Source of the DNA: Hexactinellida sp. DTS-2022
Taxonomy: Eukaryota; Porifera; Hexactinellida
DNA: 64,000 bases
NCBI GenBank assembly: GCA_028753945.1
Contig: JAPNXP010000001.1
Coordinates: 3,214,501-3,278,500, forward strand
Direction: 5' to 3'
Below the pieces are notes generated by a model. It made no database searches. It saw nothing but the letters and a program-made list of their open reading frames with translations, and was not told where the DNA came from. Shown one piece after another: positions 23,583-34,603 of this stretch. Numbering within the stretch: the stretch's first letter is position 1; every line of letters begins with the position of its first letter. A program made the translations under genes and the position numbers.

Positions 23583-23868
23583 AAATTAGATTCCATAGAA
23601 ATGTCTATATAGTGAGTTGCTTATTATTACCAATATCAGTCCTATGAAAAATTAATTTGTTGTTTCTTAACAATAATTTATGTCTTCATTCAGAAATGAG
23701 TTTGTTGTTTGTTATGATTGTGCAATTTCAATGCTAACCGCAATATAAGTTCTACTTATACACACACATATATATATTACCTTGTATGTCGTTTGTCAGT
23801 ATTTTGAATCATATTTGCTACAATTTTCTTGTTTCTTAATGGAATATTCTATTGTCTAAGGGAAAATA

Positions 23869-25450
23869 TTGAACTCAAAGAATTACGAGTGTCAAGCATA
23901 CCGGTATGTTAAAGTTCGAGAATCTCCAAATTCAATCTTTCTCAAGTGTGCATTATTTCGGACACCTAGCTGTGAGTCCTTTGGCAAAATAGACAAACTG
24001 ACAGATCTGTTTGAAGTAACAAATCTACATAATCACTCTGTCGAATCTCATAATAAAGAGAAAATTATCCTTTGTAACCAAATAAAGCGGAGGGCAGAAA
24101 CGACGACTTGCGAACTTAGAGAAATATTTAATGAATGCTGCCGAGATTCTATTGGTGCATCATCTGTGACTTTTAAGAAATTGGAAAGCAGTATGTTTAA
24201 GAGAAGGAGGAAAATTCAACCGAGCGCACAAGAATTTGGAGTACTGTTACTTGAATCAGGCTATTCTACTAATCATTTGAAAACCGTTATTCAAGAGGAT
24301 GATGTAGCTTTAATCTTTGGCTCAGATAGCATGGTAAACAAGCTCCCAGATTTTGCTTATATTCAGTTTGATGGCACCTTCAAACTCATCCCTCGAATAT
24401 TCTTACAACTCTTCACGATATTTGTTGAATTTAATGGTCACACCCTTCCAGCACTACACATCCTAATGACCATAAAAACTGAGCAATTATACACAGCTGT
24501 ACTCTCTTCAATTCGCGAATTGATACCATGTTTTATTCCAGTGTTCGCGATTGGTGATTTTGAAATCGCTCCAAGAAATGCTTTGAAAGGAATTTACCCC
24601 ACAGTAACGATCATTGGATGCTGGTTTCACTACACCAAAGCGCTTTATGAAAAGGTTCAGAAACTGGGCTTGACATTATTGTACAAGAAAAATCACTCTT
24701 TTCGAAAATGGATCCTTCGATCAATGAATGGCACTACCTTAGTTACCTGGAGAAGAGATATACCCTGTCTACTTATTGTTAGAATTACCAACCACTGATT
24801 TACTTGAGGCTGAAAAGAATCTGGTGAAGGCATTTAGAACATATTTTAACAGGACATGGCTAAGTGGAAATAACAATTTATCAGTGTTTTATTATGAACA
24901 AGCCACAAATAATGGAGTTGAATCGTATCACAAAACACTCAAGTCCTACATGAAGATTACTCATCCTAATATTTGGAGATTTATGGAAAGTTTGAATAAC
25001 ATAATTACAGAATATGATATTGAATTTCAAAGGTTAACCAATCGTCTGGCTACTACAAGAGGAACTAACTACAATACAAGGACGAAATTAATTCGCAGAA
25101 AAGAACTAAGAGAAAATCATATTAATCATACCTGCACTTCTCTACAATATCTTGATGCAATGGCATCGACAATTGGTAAGGAGAACCTTAATCCAGCAGA
25201 ACCGTTAACAGTGCCCATTGATAGTGCTATATCTCACGCCGTACTGGATTCTTTTGAAAGTGAGGATGACCTCACTGATGATCAGTGTCATGTATGTTTA
25301 CAAGCCAGATCAGAAAACTTTGCTCTATTACATGACCATTGTGTACATGCAGGATTTTGCGAATCTTGTGCCAACCATGTATTTGAACTTCAGGCCGACT
25401 GTCCAATTTGCAGGAGCAAAATAAATGGAGTTTTGAAAGTTTTCCAATAA
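23869..25450 (+). pseudogene. MULE transposase with FLYWCH-like finger and C-terminal RING, one frameshift
   Basis: Residues 1-65 resemble a FLYWCH/WRKY-GCM zinc finger (FLKC ... SC ... LHNH). The DDE core follows: FDGTFK (D168), GDFE (D230), then GCWFHY with the C-x2-H pair (251-254). The frame breaks near 24780, one base out, and continues in a second frame to 25450 with TNNGVESYH, which supplies the catalytic glutamate. The C terminus has a RING-type pattern (CHVC ... HDHCVHAGFCESC ... CPICRSKI) that is unusual for a transposase and suggests an E3-ligase-like or structural role. If the single frameshift is a real mutation this copy is dead; otherwise the gene is nearly whole. Confidence 0.85.
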
Positions 25451-25954
25451 TTATAGTCAAGTCAGATTTCTTCTTCACTCTTTTTCACTAATTTACATCT
25501 TCAATTTCACTATTTACAGTAATTTTATTCATCTCCTTGTGTTTCGTTTACTCTCCATTAAACTTCTTAATTATTTTATTCCATTAAGTATTTATCTAGT
25601 ATACTATTAAGAAATTTCAATTTGTGTGCATGTCACGCTCTGATAATTGTATACGTTATGTTTATACAATATCCAATAATAAACCATACTTAAGTACAAA
25701 GCACAACAACAATATTATTCTGGGGTAATCGAGTATGCTGATTCCGAAAATGATACTGTTGGAATCACATGATTAATAATTGTCATAGTTTAGGTATACG
25801 TACAAATTAAACAAAGATATAGACATATTAGAGAGAATCTGAATACAGATTTGAAATCAACTCAAGAATCTAGTCTAGAAAAGTATTCATTTATGCTTGA
25901 TGAGATCAAAAGTGAAAATCTGTTGACTCGAGTAAATTACCTCATGACAAATTT

Positions 25955-26178
25955 CGGATTCGAAATACTCGTAGGACAGATTCCGAACTCAGGCGTAGGA
26001 CAGATTCCTATCTCGAAATACTCGTAGAACAGATTCCGAACTCAGGCGTAGGACAGATTCCTATCTCGAAATACTCGTAGGACAGATTCCGAACTTAGGA
26101 GTAGGACATATTCCGAACTCGGAATAATCGTAGGACAGATTCCGAACAGTTTGGTCGTAGGACAGATTCCGGTAATAT
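25955..26178. repeat. Right terminal array of the MULE (inverted)
   Basis: About seven units of CGTAGGACAGATTCCGAA, the reverse complement of the left array, separated by CTCAGG or TCTCGAAATACT. The last unit before 26180 degenerates. Confidence 0.85.
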
Positions 26179-26211
26179 CGTTGTACAGAATCAGGCGACT
26201 CGTATGCAGGC

Positions 26212-26540
26212 TGGTTTGATTTAAATCAATGATTTTTATAATAAAAATCAAGATTTAAAGCAAAAATCTGATTAAATTGAAAAAAATCGGATTTTTTTGA
26301 TTTAAATCCGACTTTTTTGATTTAAATGAGATTTTTTATGTCTATTTTTTTTGCGAAAAGAAAAGAAATACATTGATAATGAGCCAAATTACAATGATAA
26401 TGAGTCATTATCAATGTAATTAATCTATTAGCCAAATAATATACGCCAGTGTGATATAGATTGCAAAAAACAATTAAAATCAAAACTCCGATTTAAATCA
26501 AAAAATCTGATTTTTTTGATTTTTTTTTAAAAATCATATA
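26212..26540. repeat. GATTTAAATC-rich palindromic repeat
   Basis: CTGGTTTGATTTAAATCAATGATTTTTAT at the left is partly mirrored by ATTTAAATCAAAAAATCTGATT at the right. Many GATTTAAATC self-palindromes occur in between, and ACATTGATAATGAG occurs inverted in the middle. It is probably a low-complexity MITE. Confidence 0.6.
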
Positions 26541-27541
26541 GCGGGAAGCTGAAATGCGATATAATTATGGGAAAATATGTTATCAAGGCATTGATTTTTC
26601 AGAAGAGTGACAGTGGGAAGTCACGGGAAATAGAGTCAAATTTAAATCAGTTTGAATGTAATGCAAAATATGATCATCGTAACCTTAGCAAACTGAGCGA
26701 TCGATGCTAGGTAGCATCGAATTATTAGACACTTTGCTGAATTCCTAAAGATTAACCTAATCATAGCCTACTATACATAAGGCCTAACATCAAAATGTGG
26801 ATTTTGGACCAGGGATGTGTTAGCCGATATAAACGATAAAATACAGGCAATAGCAAATTTAGAGATGTATATTTTAGTCAGTTAAACCTTTCTAAAAGCT
26901 TTAGAACCATCATATCACTGATAATACGGTTTCCACCCCATAAGCATACTAAAATTGAATACAACTGATTTAATATTAATATATAATTCAACATATATTT
27001 AATAGTTATAGACATAATTTTACAATTACAGGTCACAAATACATGATAAGAGGCAACACGGTACATTCATCACTCATTAGTTTCAAACATCTCGCAACAG
27101 CATCGAACTTCTCATTACTATTTATTATTCTGACGGGAACATCACTAAATCTTTCTGTTACCTAGTGTAAAATGATAAAATATATTTGTGGTTCCAATTA
27201 ACAATACACAAAATCAAATCAACTAAGAATACACACATGAATACGTATGATTTAATGGAATTTTTATAACTTTCGCTTCTCAGTATTCTTGAAAATCACC
27301 ATAGAATTGTAATTTTTAACCTTATTCGCTAAGAAAAATTCCCAGCTACGAATACAAGCTTCTGAAGGACATGGGAACCATTCACACTACAAGATGAACA
27401 CTTCTCTCCCCATAATTTACAACCATCAGCATCTAATAATACATTCATAGATAAGTCAACAAGAATTTTTCTACAATGACCTTTCACAAATATCTCCATT
27501 AGTTCGCTATCATTTTCTATGCAAATAAAGATCTTCCAAAC

Positions 27542-28221
27542 CACGGTTCGTTATTCTAGGTACGGAGGGTAATCTGTGCCGCGCAACTTTTGAGCTACTA
27601 AAAAGTTTGTAGCACATGACTTAAATAATTTCTGAAATTTTAGCCGACGGGAAAAATCGTTTTCTTAACTTATGCCTCTTTGAAATTTTTTTGAATTTTT
27701 TCATATTTTTCTTGACAGTCACCCCATAAGCCTATTTATTGACATTTTGTGTAGATATTCTTGCTATTATGCCCTAAATCCATTTATAATTGACTTGTAT
27801 TAGATTTCTTTATAATATGGAGTGGGTGTGTTAGGTAGTTCTAAACCTTTGGCTGAATAACTATAAGGTGATCACCGGTGCCATTCTCAGAGCCCCCCCT
27901 ACTTCAGAACTAAATTATGAACACTTATGCATCTCCCATTGGGTTACTACTTACTAACCAGTTAGTACATATATCTATGTAATTTTATATATATATAACT
28001 ATTAGAAATGGATACTGCTTAACAGTCCTTAAACTAACTAATTGTCAGGAAGCAATACTAAATATTTCTTCCTATATTTGATAAATATAAAATTATAGAC
28101 AAAATTACAACTATTTCATTTACACGTACATAATAATACTCTAAGTCTAAGTTATGTCTCATCTATAAATTACTTTGGAAGAAACCAAAATGCAAGCTAT
28201 TGTACTTAACAACTGAGCGTA
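27542..28221 (+). repeat. Left 680-bp terminal inverted repeat of the Chapaev-like element
   Basis: It is the reverse complement of 30485-31164 over its full length. Its inner 60 bases are a reversed copy of the end of the transposase coding region (an antisense copy of the last 18 codons and stop). A run AGCCCCCCCT lies near 27890. The gene starts 192 bp beyond it. Confidence 0.95.
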
Positions 28222-28413
28222 CAAAATGTTAATTTACCATGAAATTGAAGACCTAGCTATTTTACCTATGCTTTTTGAGAAATGTAATATACTATGCATT
28301 GTATATATTCAATATATACTGAAACGCTTCTATCTATTATCACATTTCACTTTTTTTGATAACCGTGAGATTATATTCCTAATCTATTTCCAAAATATCA
28401 ATATTTCGATATT

Positions 28414-30543
28414 ATGAGTGAGTACCATTTAAAAGCTACAGGACATATTTGTCGTGTTTGTTGTAAAAAGCAAAAATCTGAAAATCTAAGACCAATCAAT
28501 CAAGACCGCCAACAATGGTTACATAATGTTTACTGTATTGACGTAATAGAGGAACAATCTCAATCATATTACCCAACTCGGATATGCAAAGGATGTGCTT
28601 CATCATTACATCGACATATTGATAACCCCAAGGTGTTCAAACCCCCTAAACTTGGTATTCTAGGAACTGGTGATAACTCTCGTCGTGTAACACGTACTCA
28701 TGACTCTGAAAATTGTTTAGTTTGCGAAATATATCGTGGGTGTCGTGGAGTTAATCGGTTAATAAAAGATTCCTGTGACTCGAAATCCTCCGAAGTAATA
28801 GACCAAATATCTTATTCAGATGATGAATCTTCAAAGTTTACTTACTTCAAGAATCACAGCACTCCTGCAAAGTGTTCAAAATGCTTAAGCACCCAACCAG
28901 TTGCTCATGAGTGCAATAGGCAGCAATCAATTCAGAATGCTGTTGAAATGTTGGAAAGGAAGGGAATTACTAACGAAGTAGTGGCCAATATTCTAAGAAA
29001 ACTTGCGAGTAATACAAAATCACCAGAAGTTGAAGTAGATTCGCTTAAAGTTAGGCTATTGAATGGACGTTACGGTAGCTTACCTGCCAACCCATCAGTA
29101 AGTACCGAAGATACTATTCAGTTGAAGATCGATCTTGCTATATCTGATAATGGTTTGAACAAAATTTGTAAATGGATGAATAATCACGGCCTCATGACAC
29201 CTAATCCTCGTAGCGCCCTGAATGCTCTTAAAATCGAAATTGGAGACCTTTTCACAGAAAATCAAATATTTCTGCAACATCGAGCCAAATTACACGAAGA
29301 AGATGAGAAATACATAGAAAAGGAGACCGAGATTGTTTATTGCAATGATATACCCGAGCTTATTCGAAGGACTGAAGGTAAACGTCTGATCAATACAGAG
29401 TATTACCGTTGGGGTGTAGATCATGGAAAAGGGTTTCTCAAAGTTGTGCTACAACTGACGTATAATTTAGATTATATTGACAGTGTTAAGGGTTGCCTTT
29501 TAGTCGCTGTTACAAATGCTCCTGAAACAAGGGAAAACTTAAGGAAAATTTTTAAGTTATTTCCGACTCTTGATCTAACTGATCCCAAGACAACGCTTAC
29601 ATCTGATCTAAAGGTCATAAGCATGATTTGTGGTTTACGTGGAGGTGCTGCAAAATACCCATGTCCTTACTGTACTTACTCGAGAACAACTGAAGAAACG
29701 GGATTCCCTAGATCAGGCATTCATTTCGAGAAAATGTGGGAAAAACTGCAGTGTGAGTATCAAGGTAATCCAAATCATGCAAAAGAATGCTATGGTGTTG
29801 AAGCACTTCCCCTCTTACATTTTCAAAATCCAGCATTATCATTTCCGATCGCTGCAGTACACGCTCAATTAGGACTAAGAGAAAAACTCATTGATAGGTT
29901 AGCAGGGAAGATTTTGGGCCCTCTGGATTTCAGAAACCTACAACTTGAGTGGATAGAGCCAGTTGCAGGTCCACCTCAACAATATCACGGTGGAAGTTAT
30001 ACAGGAAGTGCTAGTCTAAAACTCCTTGACAATGCAAATCTAATTGACCTCCAAAAATTCCAAGGTATACGACCAATTGTACCAGTTTTACAGTGCGCCT
30101 CCATACTTGTTCATAAAATCTTTGGGAGAGAACTGAAAGAAGGTTGGCAAAGCAGCATTTCTAACTTTAAAGATGCGTACCAAAAAATGCGGGAAACTTT
30201 TAAAGAAATAGCAATTGAGCAAGTAATGAAAGATAATGTAGCTAGTAGGGCTACTATAGACAAAGAAATTGAAAAGGCACTTCAGCATGTTATGGAGATC
30301 ACTAGACCAACACCTAAAATTCACTTTCTGTTGGATCACTTGGAAAAATACCTGATTAAAATTAACGAGTTTCAAGAACATCAAAAACAATTGGGGCTTG
30401 GATATTTTTCAGAACAAGTTCTTGAAAGTTGTCACCATAGTTTCAATAAATCCTTCGGTTTATTCGTTGGTAAACATAGACTTCTACGCTCAGTTGTTAA
30501 GTACAATAGCTTGCATTTTGGTTTCTTCCAAAGTAATTTATAG
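28414..30543 (+). CDS. Chapaev-like transposase with RAG1 N-terminal-type zinc module
   Basis: The protein has 709 residues and is open throughout. Residues 10-170 repeat the cysteine/histidine layout of the RAG1 N-terminal region: C13/C16, a VYCIDV segment, C58-x2-C61 with H66/H68 (ICKGCASSLHRH), then C101-x2-C104 followed by EIYRGCRGVNR, and C154/C157 with H165/C167. The catalytic part has D336 (YRWGVDHGKG), D398 (LTSDLKVI), a zinc knuckle C417-P-Y-C420, and E671 in SEQVLESCHHSF, matching the D-D-E plus C-x2-C arrangement shared by CMC, Transib and RAG1 recombinases. Its role would be cut-and-paste transposition of the enclosing element. Similar proteins with a RAG1-like N terminus were described in molluscan N-RAG-TP elements. 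Placement in Chapaev is inferred from ends, 4-bp duplication and motifs. A start at 28414 puts the first zinc ligand at residue 13. Confidence 0.88.
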   Translation: MSEYHLKATGHICRVCCKKQKSENLRPINQDRQQWLHNVYCIDVIEEQSQSYYPTRICKGCASSLHRHIDNPKVFKPPKLGILGTGDNSRRVTRTHDSENCLVCEIYRGCRGVNRLIKDSCDSKSSEVIDQISYSDDESSKFTYFKNHSTPAKCSKCLSTQPVAHECNRQQSIQNAVEMLERKGITNEVVANILRKLASNTKSPEVEVDSLKVRLLNGRYGSLPANPSVSTEDTIQLKIDLAISDNGLNKICKWMNNHGLMTPNPRSALNALKIEIGDLFTENQIFLQHRAKLHEEDEKYIEKETEIVYCNDIPELIRRTEGKRLINTEYYRWGVDHGKGFLKVVLQLTYNLDYIDSVKGCLLVAVTNAPETRENLRKIFKLFPTLDLTDPKTTLTSDLKVISMICGLRGGAAKYPCPYCTYSRTTEETGFPRSGIHFEKMWEKLQCEYQGNPNHAKECYGVEALPLLHFQNPALSFPIAAVHAQLGLREKLIDRLAGKILGPLDFRNLQLEWIEPVAGPPQQYHGGSYTGSASLKLLDNANLIDLQKFQGIRPIVPVLQCASILVHKIFGRELKEGWQSSISNFKDAYQKMRETFKEIAIEQVMKDNVASRATIDKEIEKALQHVMEITRPTPKIHFLLDHLEKYLIKINEFQEHQKQLGLGYFSEQVLESCHHSFNKSFGLFVGKHRLLRSVVKYNSLHFGFFQSNL

Positions 30544-31164
30544 ATGAGACATAACTTAGACTTAGAGTATTATTATGTACGTGTAAATGAAATAGTTGTA
30601 ATTTTGTCTATAATTTTATATTTATCAAATATAGGAAGAAATATTTAGTATTGCTTCCTGACAATTAGTTAGTTTAAGGACTGTTAAGCAGTATCCATTT
30701 CTAATAGTTATATATATATAAAATTACATAGATATATGTACTAACTGGTTAGTAAGTAGTAACCCAATGGGAGATGCATAAGTGTTCATAATTTAGTTCT
30801 GAAGTAGGGGGGGCTCTGAGAATGGCACCGGTGATCACCTTATAGTTATTCAGCCAAAGGTTTAGAACTACCTAACACACCCACTCCATATTATAAAGAA
30901 ATCTAATACAAGTCAATTATAAATGGATTTAGGGCATAATAGCAAGAATATCTACACAAAATGTCAATAAATAGGCTTATGGGGTGACTGTCAAGAAAAA
31001 TATGAAAAAATTCAAAAAAATTTCAAAGAGGCATAAGTTAAGAAAACGATTTTTCCCGTCGGCTAAAATTTCAGAAATTATTTAAGTCATGTGCTACAAA
31101 CTTTTTAGTAGCTCAAAAGTTGCGCGGCACAGATTACTCTCCGTACCTAGAATAACGAACCGTG
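30485..31164 (-). repeat. Right 680-bp terminal inverted repeat of the Chapaev-like element
   Basis: It starts inside the transposase gene (last 18 codons and the TAG at 30541-30543) and ends at CGAACCGTG. Past 31164 the AAAC duplication and the P transposase sequence resume. Confidence 0.95.
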
Positions 31165-34120
31165 AAACAGTGACAATAGATTCTAGGACTACCTCCGATG
31201 GATATTTCAAACCTCCTCGATCAGACAGTTCTAATAGTTTGAACTTAGATATAGTATCAGATTCATCGACGAGTAAATCTCTTTCAATAGTCAAAGAATT
31301 CGGCATATACGTATGACATGGTTGACTACGTTTCAAGTATTGATGTACTGAATTGCCAGCAATAAAGGCTAATGACTGAAGTACCTGAAATTTACAGTCA
31401 ATGGCTGAGAGGTCTGATATAGCGCTCAAGAAAGGATCAAGGTCAACTTCACTGGTAGAATCTGCGCTATCCGATGGTGAAAATGATTGAATGAACTCTT
31501 ACAAAGAAGTACTAGAATCATTCTGATTGGAAAATAGACGTAGTATATTGGATACTTTAAGACGACGTTCTGATTCTAAAATCTGAAGATAGGAAACATG
31601 ATAATTAGCTCCTGACATCATACGATATAGTCCAAAATGATGTTCCAATGGATCAGTCTGCAAGAAAGATGTCAAGAGGTATGAAAACCCACAGTCCTGA
31701 GTTAGAAAATTTGCTATCTGTGGCAACACGAGGCATGCATGTTTGAAGCTGGTAAACGTCTGCTTGCTTAATTTGCCACCTTTCCCAGACAGTGACTCCC
31801 AAGCTTCTAGCCAATAGACAATCCTAGTCAGTAAGAGAAAACGCTCATCGTTAAATCTTATTGGATTAGACAATGGGTCGTTCAACCTGATATGTTTATA
31901 TGGCATATTGATATTGAAAATTTTCCAGAGAGATAGGAGAATCTCAACGAAATCAGAGGTGCTGCATTTGAATGCAGGAGAACGCTGCTCATCCTGGATA
32001 GCTAGAGCAGCAATTGTAGATTCGTGTACTACTTTTAGGACCAACTTAACATTTTGACGTTCTAAATTGGATGGATAACAAGCCTTAGAAGTCAAACGAG
32101 TTTCAAGTTTAGCAAGGCTATCTCTCTCAGAATTATACAGTATACGGATATCACGGAAAGAAGCATGACAGATTTTCAATGGATAAGCGCATCGGTCAAT
32201 AGAAAAACAGTTCAAATCTGGATAAGAAAAGAGCTTATTATCAGTTTGTTGATTCAACCAATTATTGCGAATAGTTTTCAGAATATGTACGAAGTCAAAT
32301 GTAAGGAAAAGACCTCAGCGAATATCACAAGGGTGTGGTACTCGAGTCTCCAGCTTTTTATTAGGGGAAAACAATTTGAAAAGTTTCACATTAAGGGGAT
32401 AGTTGTCAGTGGAGATGATTTCAACGAACAAGCCACAATCTTCAACATCATGAATACAAGATTTGATAGTGTCGAATAACTTTTCAGCTGGTACAGAAGC
32501 ACATGGGAGTAGACGAACAATACAAGACCATTTCTTATACAGACTCGACACCATGATAGCGAAAACTGTCTTGGTAGGATTATCTGGATCGAGGTTTGAA
32601 GCAAACAATCTCCCTCCTTTATAAGAAATATCAGATTTCACGTGAATTTCATCCAAGTGAATAATGACATGCCTGTGTTCCTGAGAAAAGGAATGTGTGG
32701 ATTCCTTAAGAAACATAAAGAATTCATTTTCAAGTCCAAAGGAGGAATACAATTTTTGTAAGGTATTGGAATGAGGAAGAGAAATGCAAGACATGCTCTG
32801 TAGATAGTGATAAGAAGCAGGAGAAATGAGATGTGTTTTAAGAGCTAAGATCTGCGTCAATACGTTATACCTCCTCTTTTTTGGAACAAGACTATTTCGA
32901 AGCTGACAAAGAACAAACTGGAGCCTTGAAACTTCAGGACAAGGAACCAAGTCATCATCAGATTTACCGTAGTACATATTATCAATAACTTGTTGGACAT
33001 GACTTTCCGCAGATGCGATATGAGATGTGTTATCAAAATTAGTGGAAATATTATCAGAGATTTTGGGTGCAGATGGCGGAATAGAAATTTCAATTAGAAG
33101 CGAATCAATTTGTCGAACATCACATAGCGTTACGATAGAAATTGGAAGATTTACACCATTATGAAAAACTTTGACGGACAAGTCAAAATTTACCGATAAG
33201 TACGTATTAACTCCAATCTTACAACTATCTATACGAGGACGCATAAAAATTAATGTCTATTCTTCGGGATACCACGTAGACCATATACTAGCAATTGAGA
33301 GTAAGGGTAACTTAGCTTGTAAATCATGGAAACTGTGGATCTTGAACTTTTCATTCTCTTCGACATCTGACTCTAGACTTAGTTTGACTGCTTGATAGAG
33401 AAGTTCGTCATCCTTGTCCTCTAGAGATAGACGTGTGCGTTTGGTGGCAGTATGAGATGAATAGTACCGTGGACATCCTGGTAAAATAGTTGGCACAGCT
33501 CCATCTTTCAGCTTAGGACGGTTTCTTGGTATTTCTCGATAACTTCCGTCTCCATTGGGAACTTTGTGTGTTGTTTCGACTTCATCTTCTCTAAAATGTT
33601 TTGAGCACACGTACACGACTTTCAGTTCATCTATATCATCTCTGTGTAGCGCTCGTAACCAATCATGTCTCAGTTCATCCGGCGTCTGTGGCATCTTGAA
33701 CACAGGTATTCTGTCGGTTGGGTAATAATTGCTTTTACAACCTGGTGCAGAACAGTTGTTGGGCATGATAATAGCTAGGTAAACGGAAACAGATTGGAAA
33801 GTATCAGAAAGGTGGATTAATAAAGAGAAATAGTGAAATAACGAGTTATTAGTGGAAATACAAATTTTTAGATAAATGCTTATATATGTACATTAGTGAA
33901 TATATACATTATGGGTTATTAATAATTTCATCTTCAAAATCAACTCTGGTTGCAAATTGACCAATTTTATGGTTGGTTTGGCATATTATAGTCTATTTAG
34001 TATCAGAAATAGCCAATAAATGATATTCCCTTCGAAATCAATTCATATCGGCTAACCCATCCCTGGTCCGAAATCCACATTTTGATGTTAGGCCTTATGT
34101 ATAGTAGGCTATGACCTAAT

Positions 34121-34601
34121 ATAATTAAACTTTTAAATATTTGAGGTCAAATTCAAATCCTGATCTCTTATTTCCTGTAACTTCTTCATCATGAGAGTTA
34201 TTCTTCCAAGATTTCCAGGGATTGTATATAAGAGGTGTTCATGCTGAATATCCTTAGTTTGAAAACATTTGAAATATAATTTCGTATGGTTAGCACATTC
34301 AATTATATTACTTAATAACAAATTCGGACAACCCAGTCACCTATTGTAAAGTGTATAAACTCAAACTGTCCAGTTGTGGCCAAATCTTTTTAATGTTCCA
34401 ATAGATACATTGGTCTATTAGCGATTATTTAAATCAAATCCAGGGTTTCCTAACCTTCCCAAAAATTTATCATCACTTATAAGCTGGATAGATCAAATTC
34501 TGCATATTCCATGGGCGTATAGTAATGTATATCGCAATGCATGTATGTTTGACTACACATACTTCCTAGAATCTAAAATAAACAACAAATAGTATGCCAT
34601 A
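34121..34601. other. Non-coding gap, nothing recognised
   Basis: AT-rich sequence right of P element B. A 62-codon frame (34133-34321, minus) has no recognisable motif. Confidence 0.45.
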
Positions 34602-34603
34602 TA

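Larger units (their letters stand above)
23410..26180 (+). mobile_element. MULE with inverted tandem-repeat ends
   Basis: The transposase gene (23869-25450) lies between two arrays of a ~25-30 bp unit built on GGAATCTGTCCTACG. On the left (23410-23582) the units read forwards; on the right (25955-26178) they are reversed. The two arrays together form long, flexible terminal inverted repeats like those of foldback-type Mutator elements. The outer limits and the target duplication could not be fixed. Confidence 0.75.
27542..31164 (+). mobile_element. Chapaev-like (CMC) DNA transposon, apparently intact
   Basis: The 3623-bp element has ends CACGGTTCG / CGAACCGTG and a perfect 4-bp target duplication AAAC (27538-27541 and 31165-31168). 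5'-CAC termini with 4-bp duplications are features described for the Chapaev group. It has 680-bp terminal inverted repeats, a single 709-codon gene on the plus strand, and lies antisense to the P transposase it interrupts. Host-gene codons on either side prove the insertion point. By eye the two long repeats differ at one position (27568/31138), so the insertion appears young. Confidence 0.95.
27329..33766 (-). pseudogene. P-element transposase B, interrupted by insertion
   Basis: The 5' part runs 33766-31165 and the 3' part 27541-27329. The N terminus is a THAP finger (MPNNCSAPGC, VFKMPQ, LRHDWLRAL, VCSKHF, AVP). Core blocks are HLDEIHVKS, STDNYPLNVK, FDFVHILK and IRNNWL, and DPLEHHFGLYRMMSG, which together carry the acidic residues of the P-element catalytic site. 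The C-terminal block is LAFIAGNSVHQYL ... LSDRGGLKYPS. The whole 5' part is one frame with just three in-frame stops (near 33258, 32313 and 31500). The Chapaev-like element separates codons for ...ESIVTV and WKIFICIEND; removing it with one copy of its duplication keeps the frame. About 937 codons originally. Confidence 0.93.
26762..34113 (-). mobile_element. P element B, split by a Chapaev-like transposon
   Basis: The ends are CATAGCCTACTATACATAAG at both termini (facing inwards), continuing to GGACCAGGGATG. ACCTAAT flanks both sides (26755-26761, 34114-34120), a 7-bp target duplication. The total length is 7352 bp; without the inserted Chapaev-like element and its 4-bp duplication it would be 3725 bp, close to P element D (3794 bp). 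Confidence 0.92.

Noticed and set aside
23410..26178. CRISPR-like spaced repeats
   Set aside because: The units are irregular, the 'spacers' are themselves repeated, and the two arrays are inverted copies flanking a transposase gene in a eukaryotic genome.
27542..27580. RAG recombination signal (heptamer/nonamer) at the Chapaev-like end
   Set aside because: Only CAC at the very tip agrees. There is no CACAGTG heptamer and no A-rich nonamer at 12 or 23 bp spacing, and the duplication is 4 bp rather than 5.
31490..33270. Reassigned stop codon, because P transposase B is open except for three stops
   Set aside because: The three stops are TAG, TGA and TAA, one of each, while intact genes here (PCNA with TAA, the Chapaev-like gene with TAG) use stops normally. 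Point mutations explain it.
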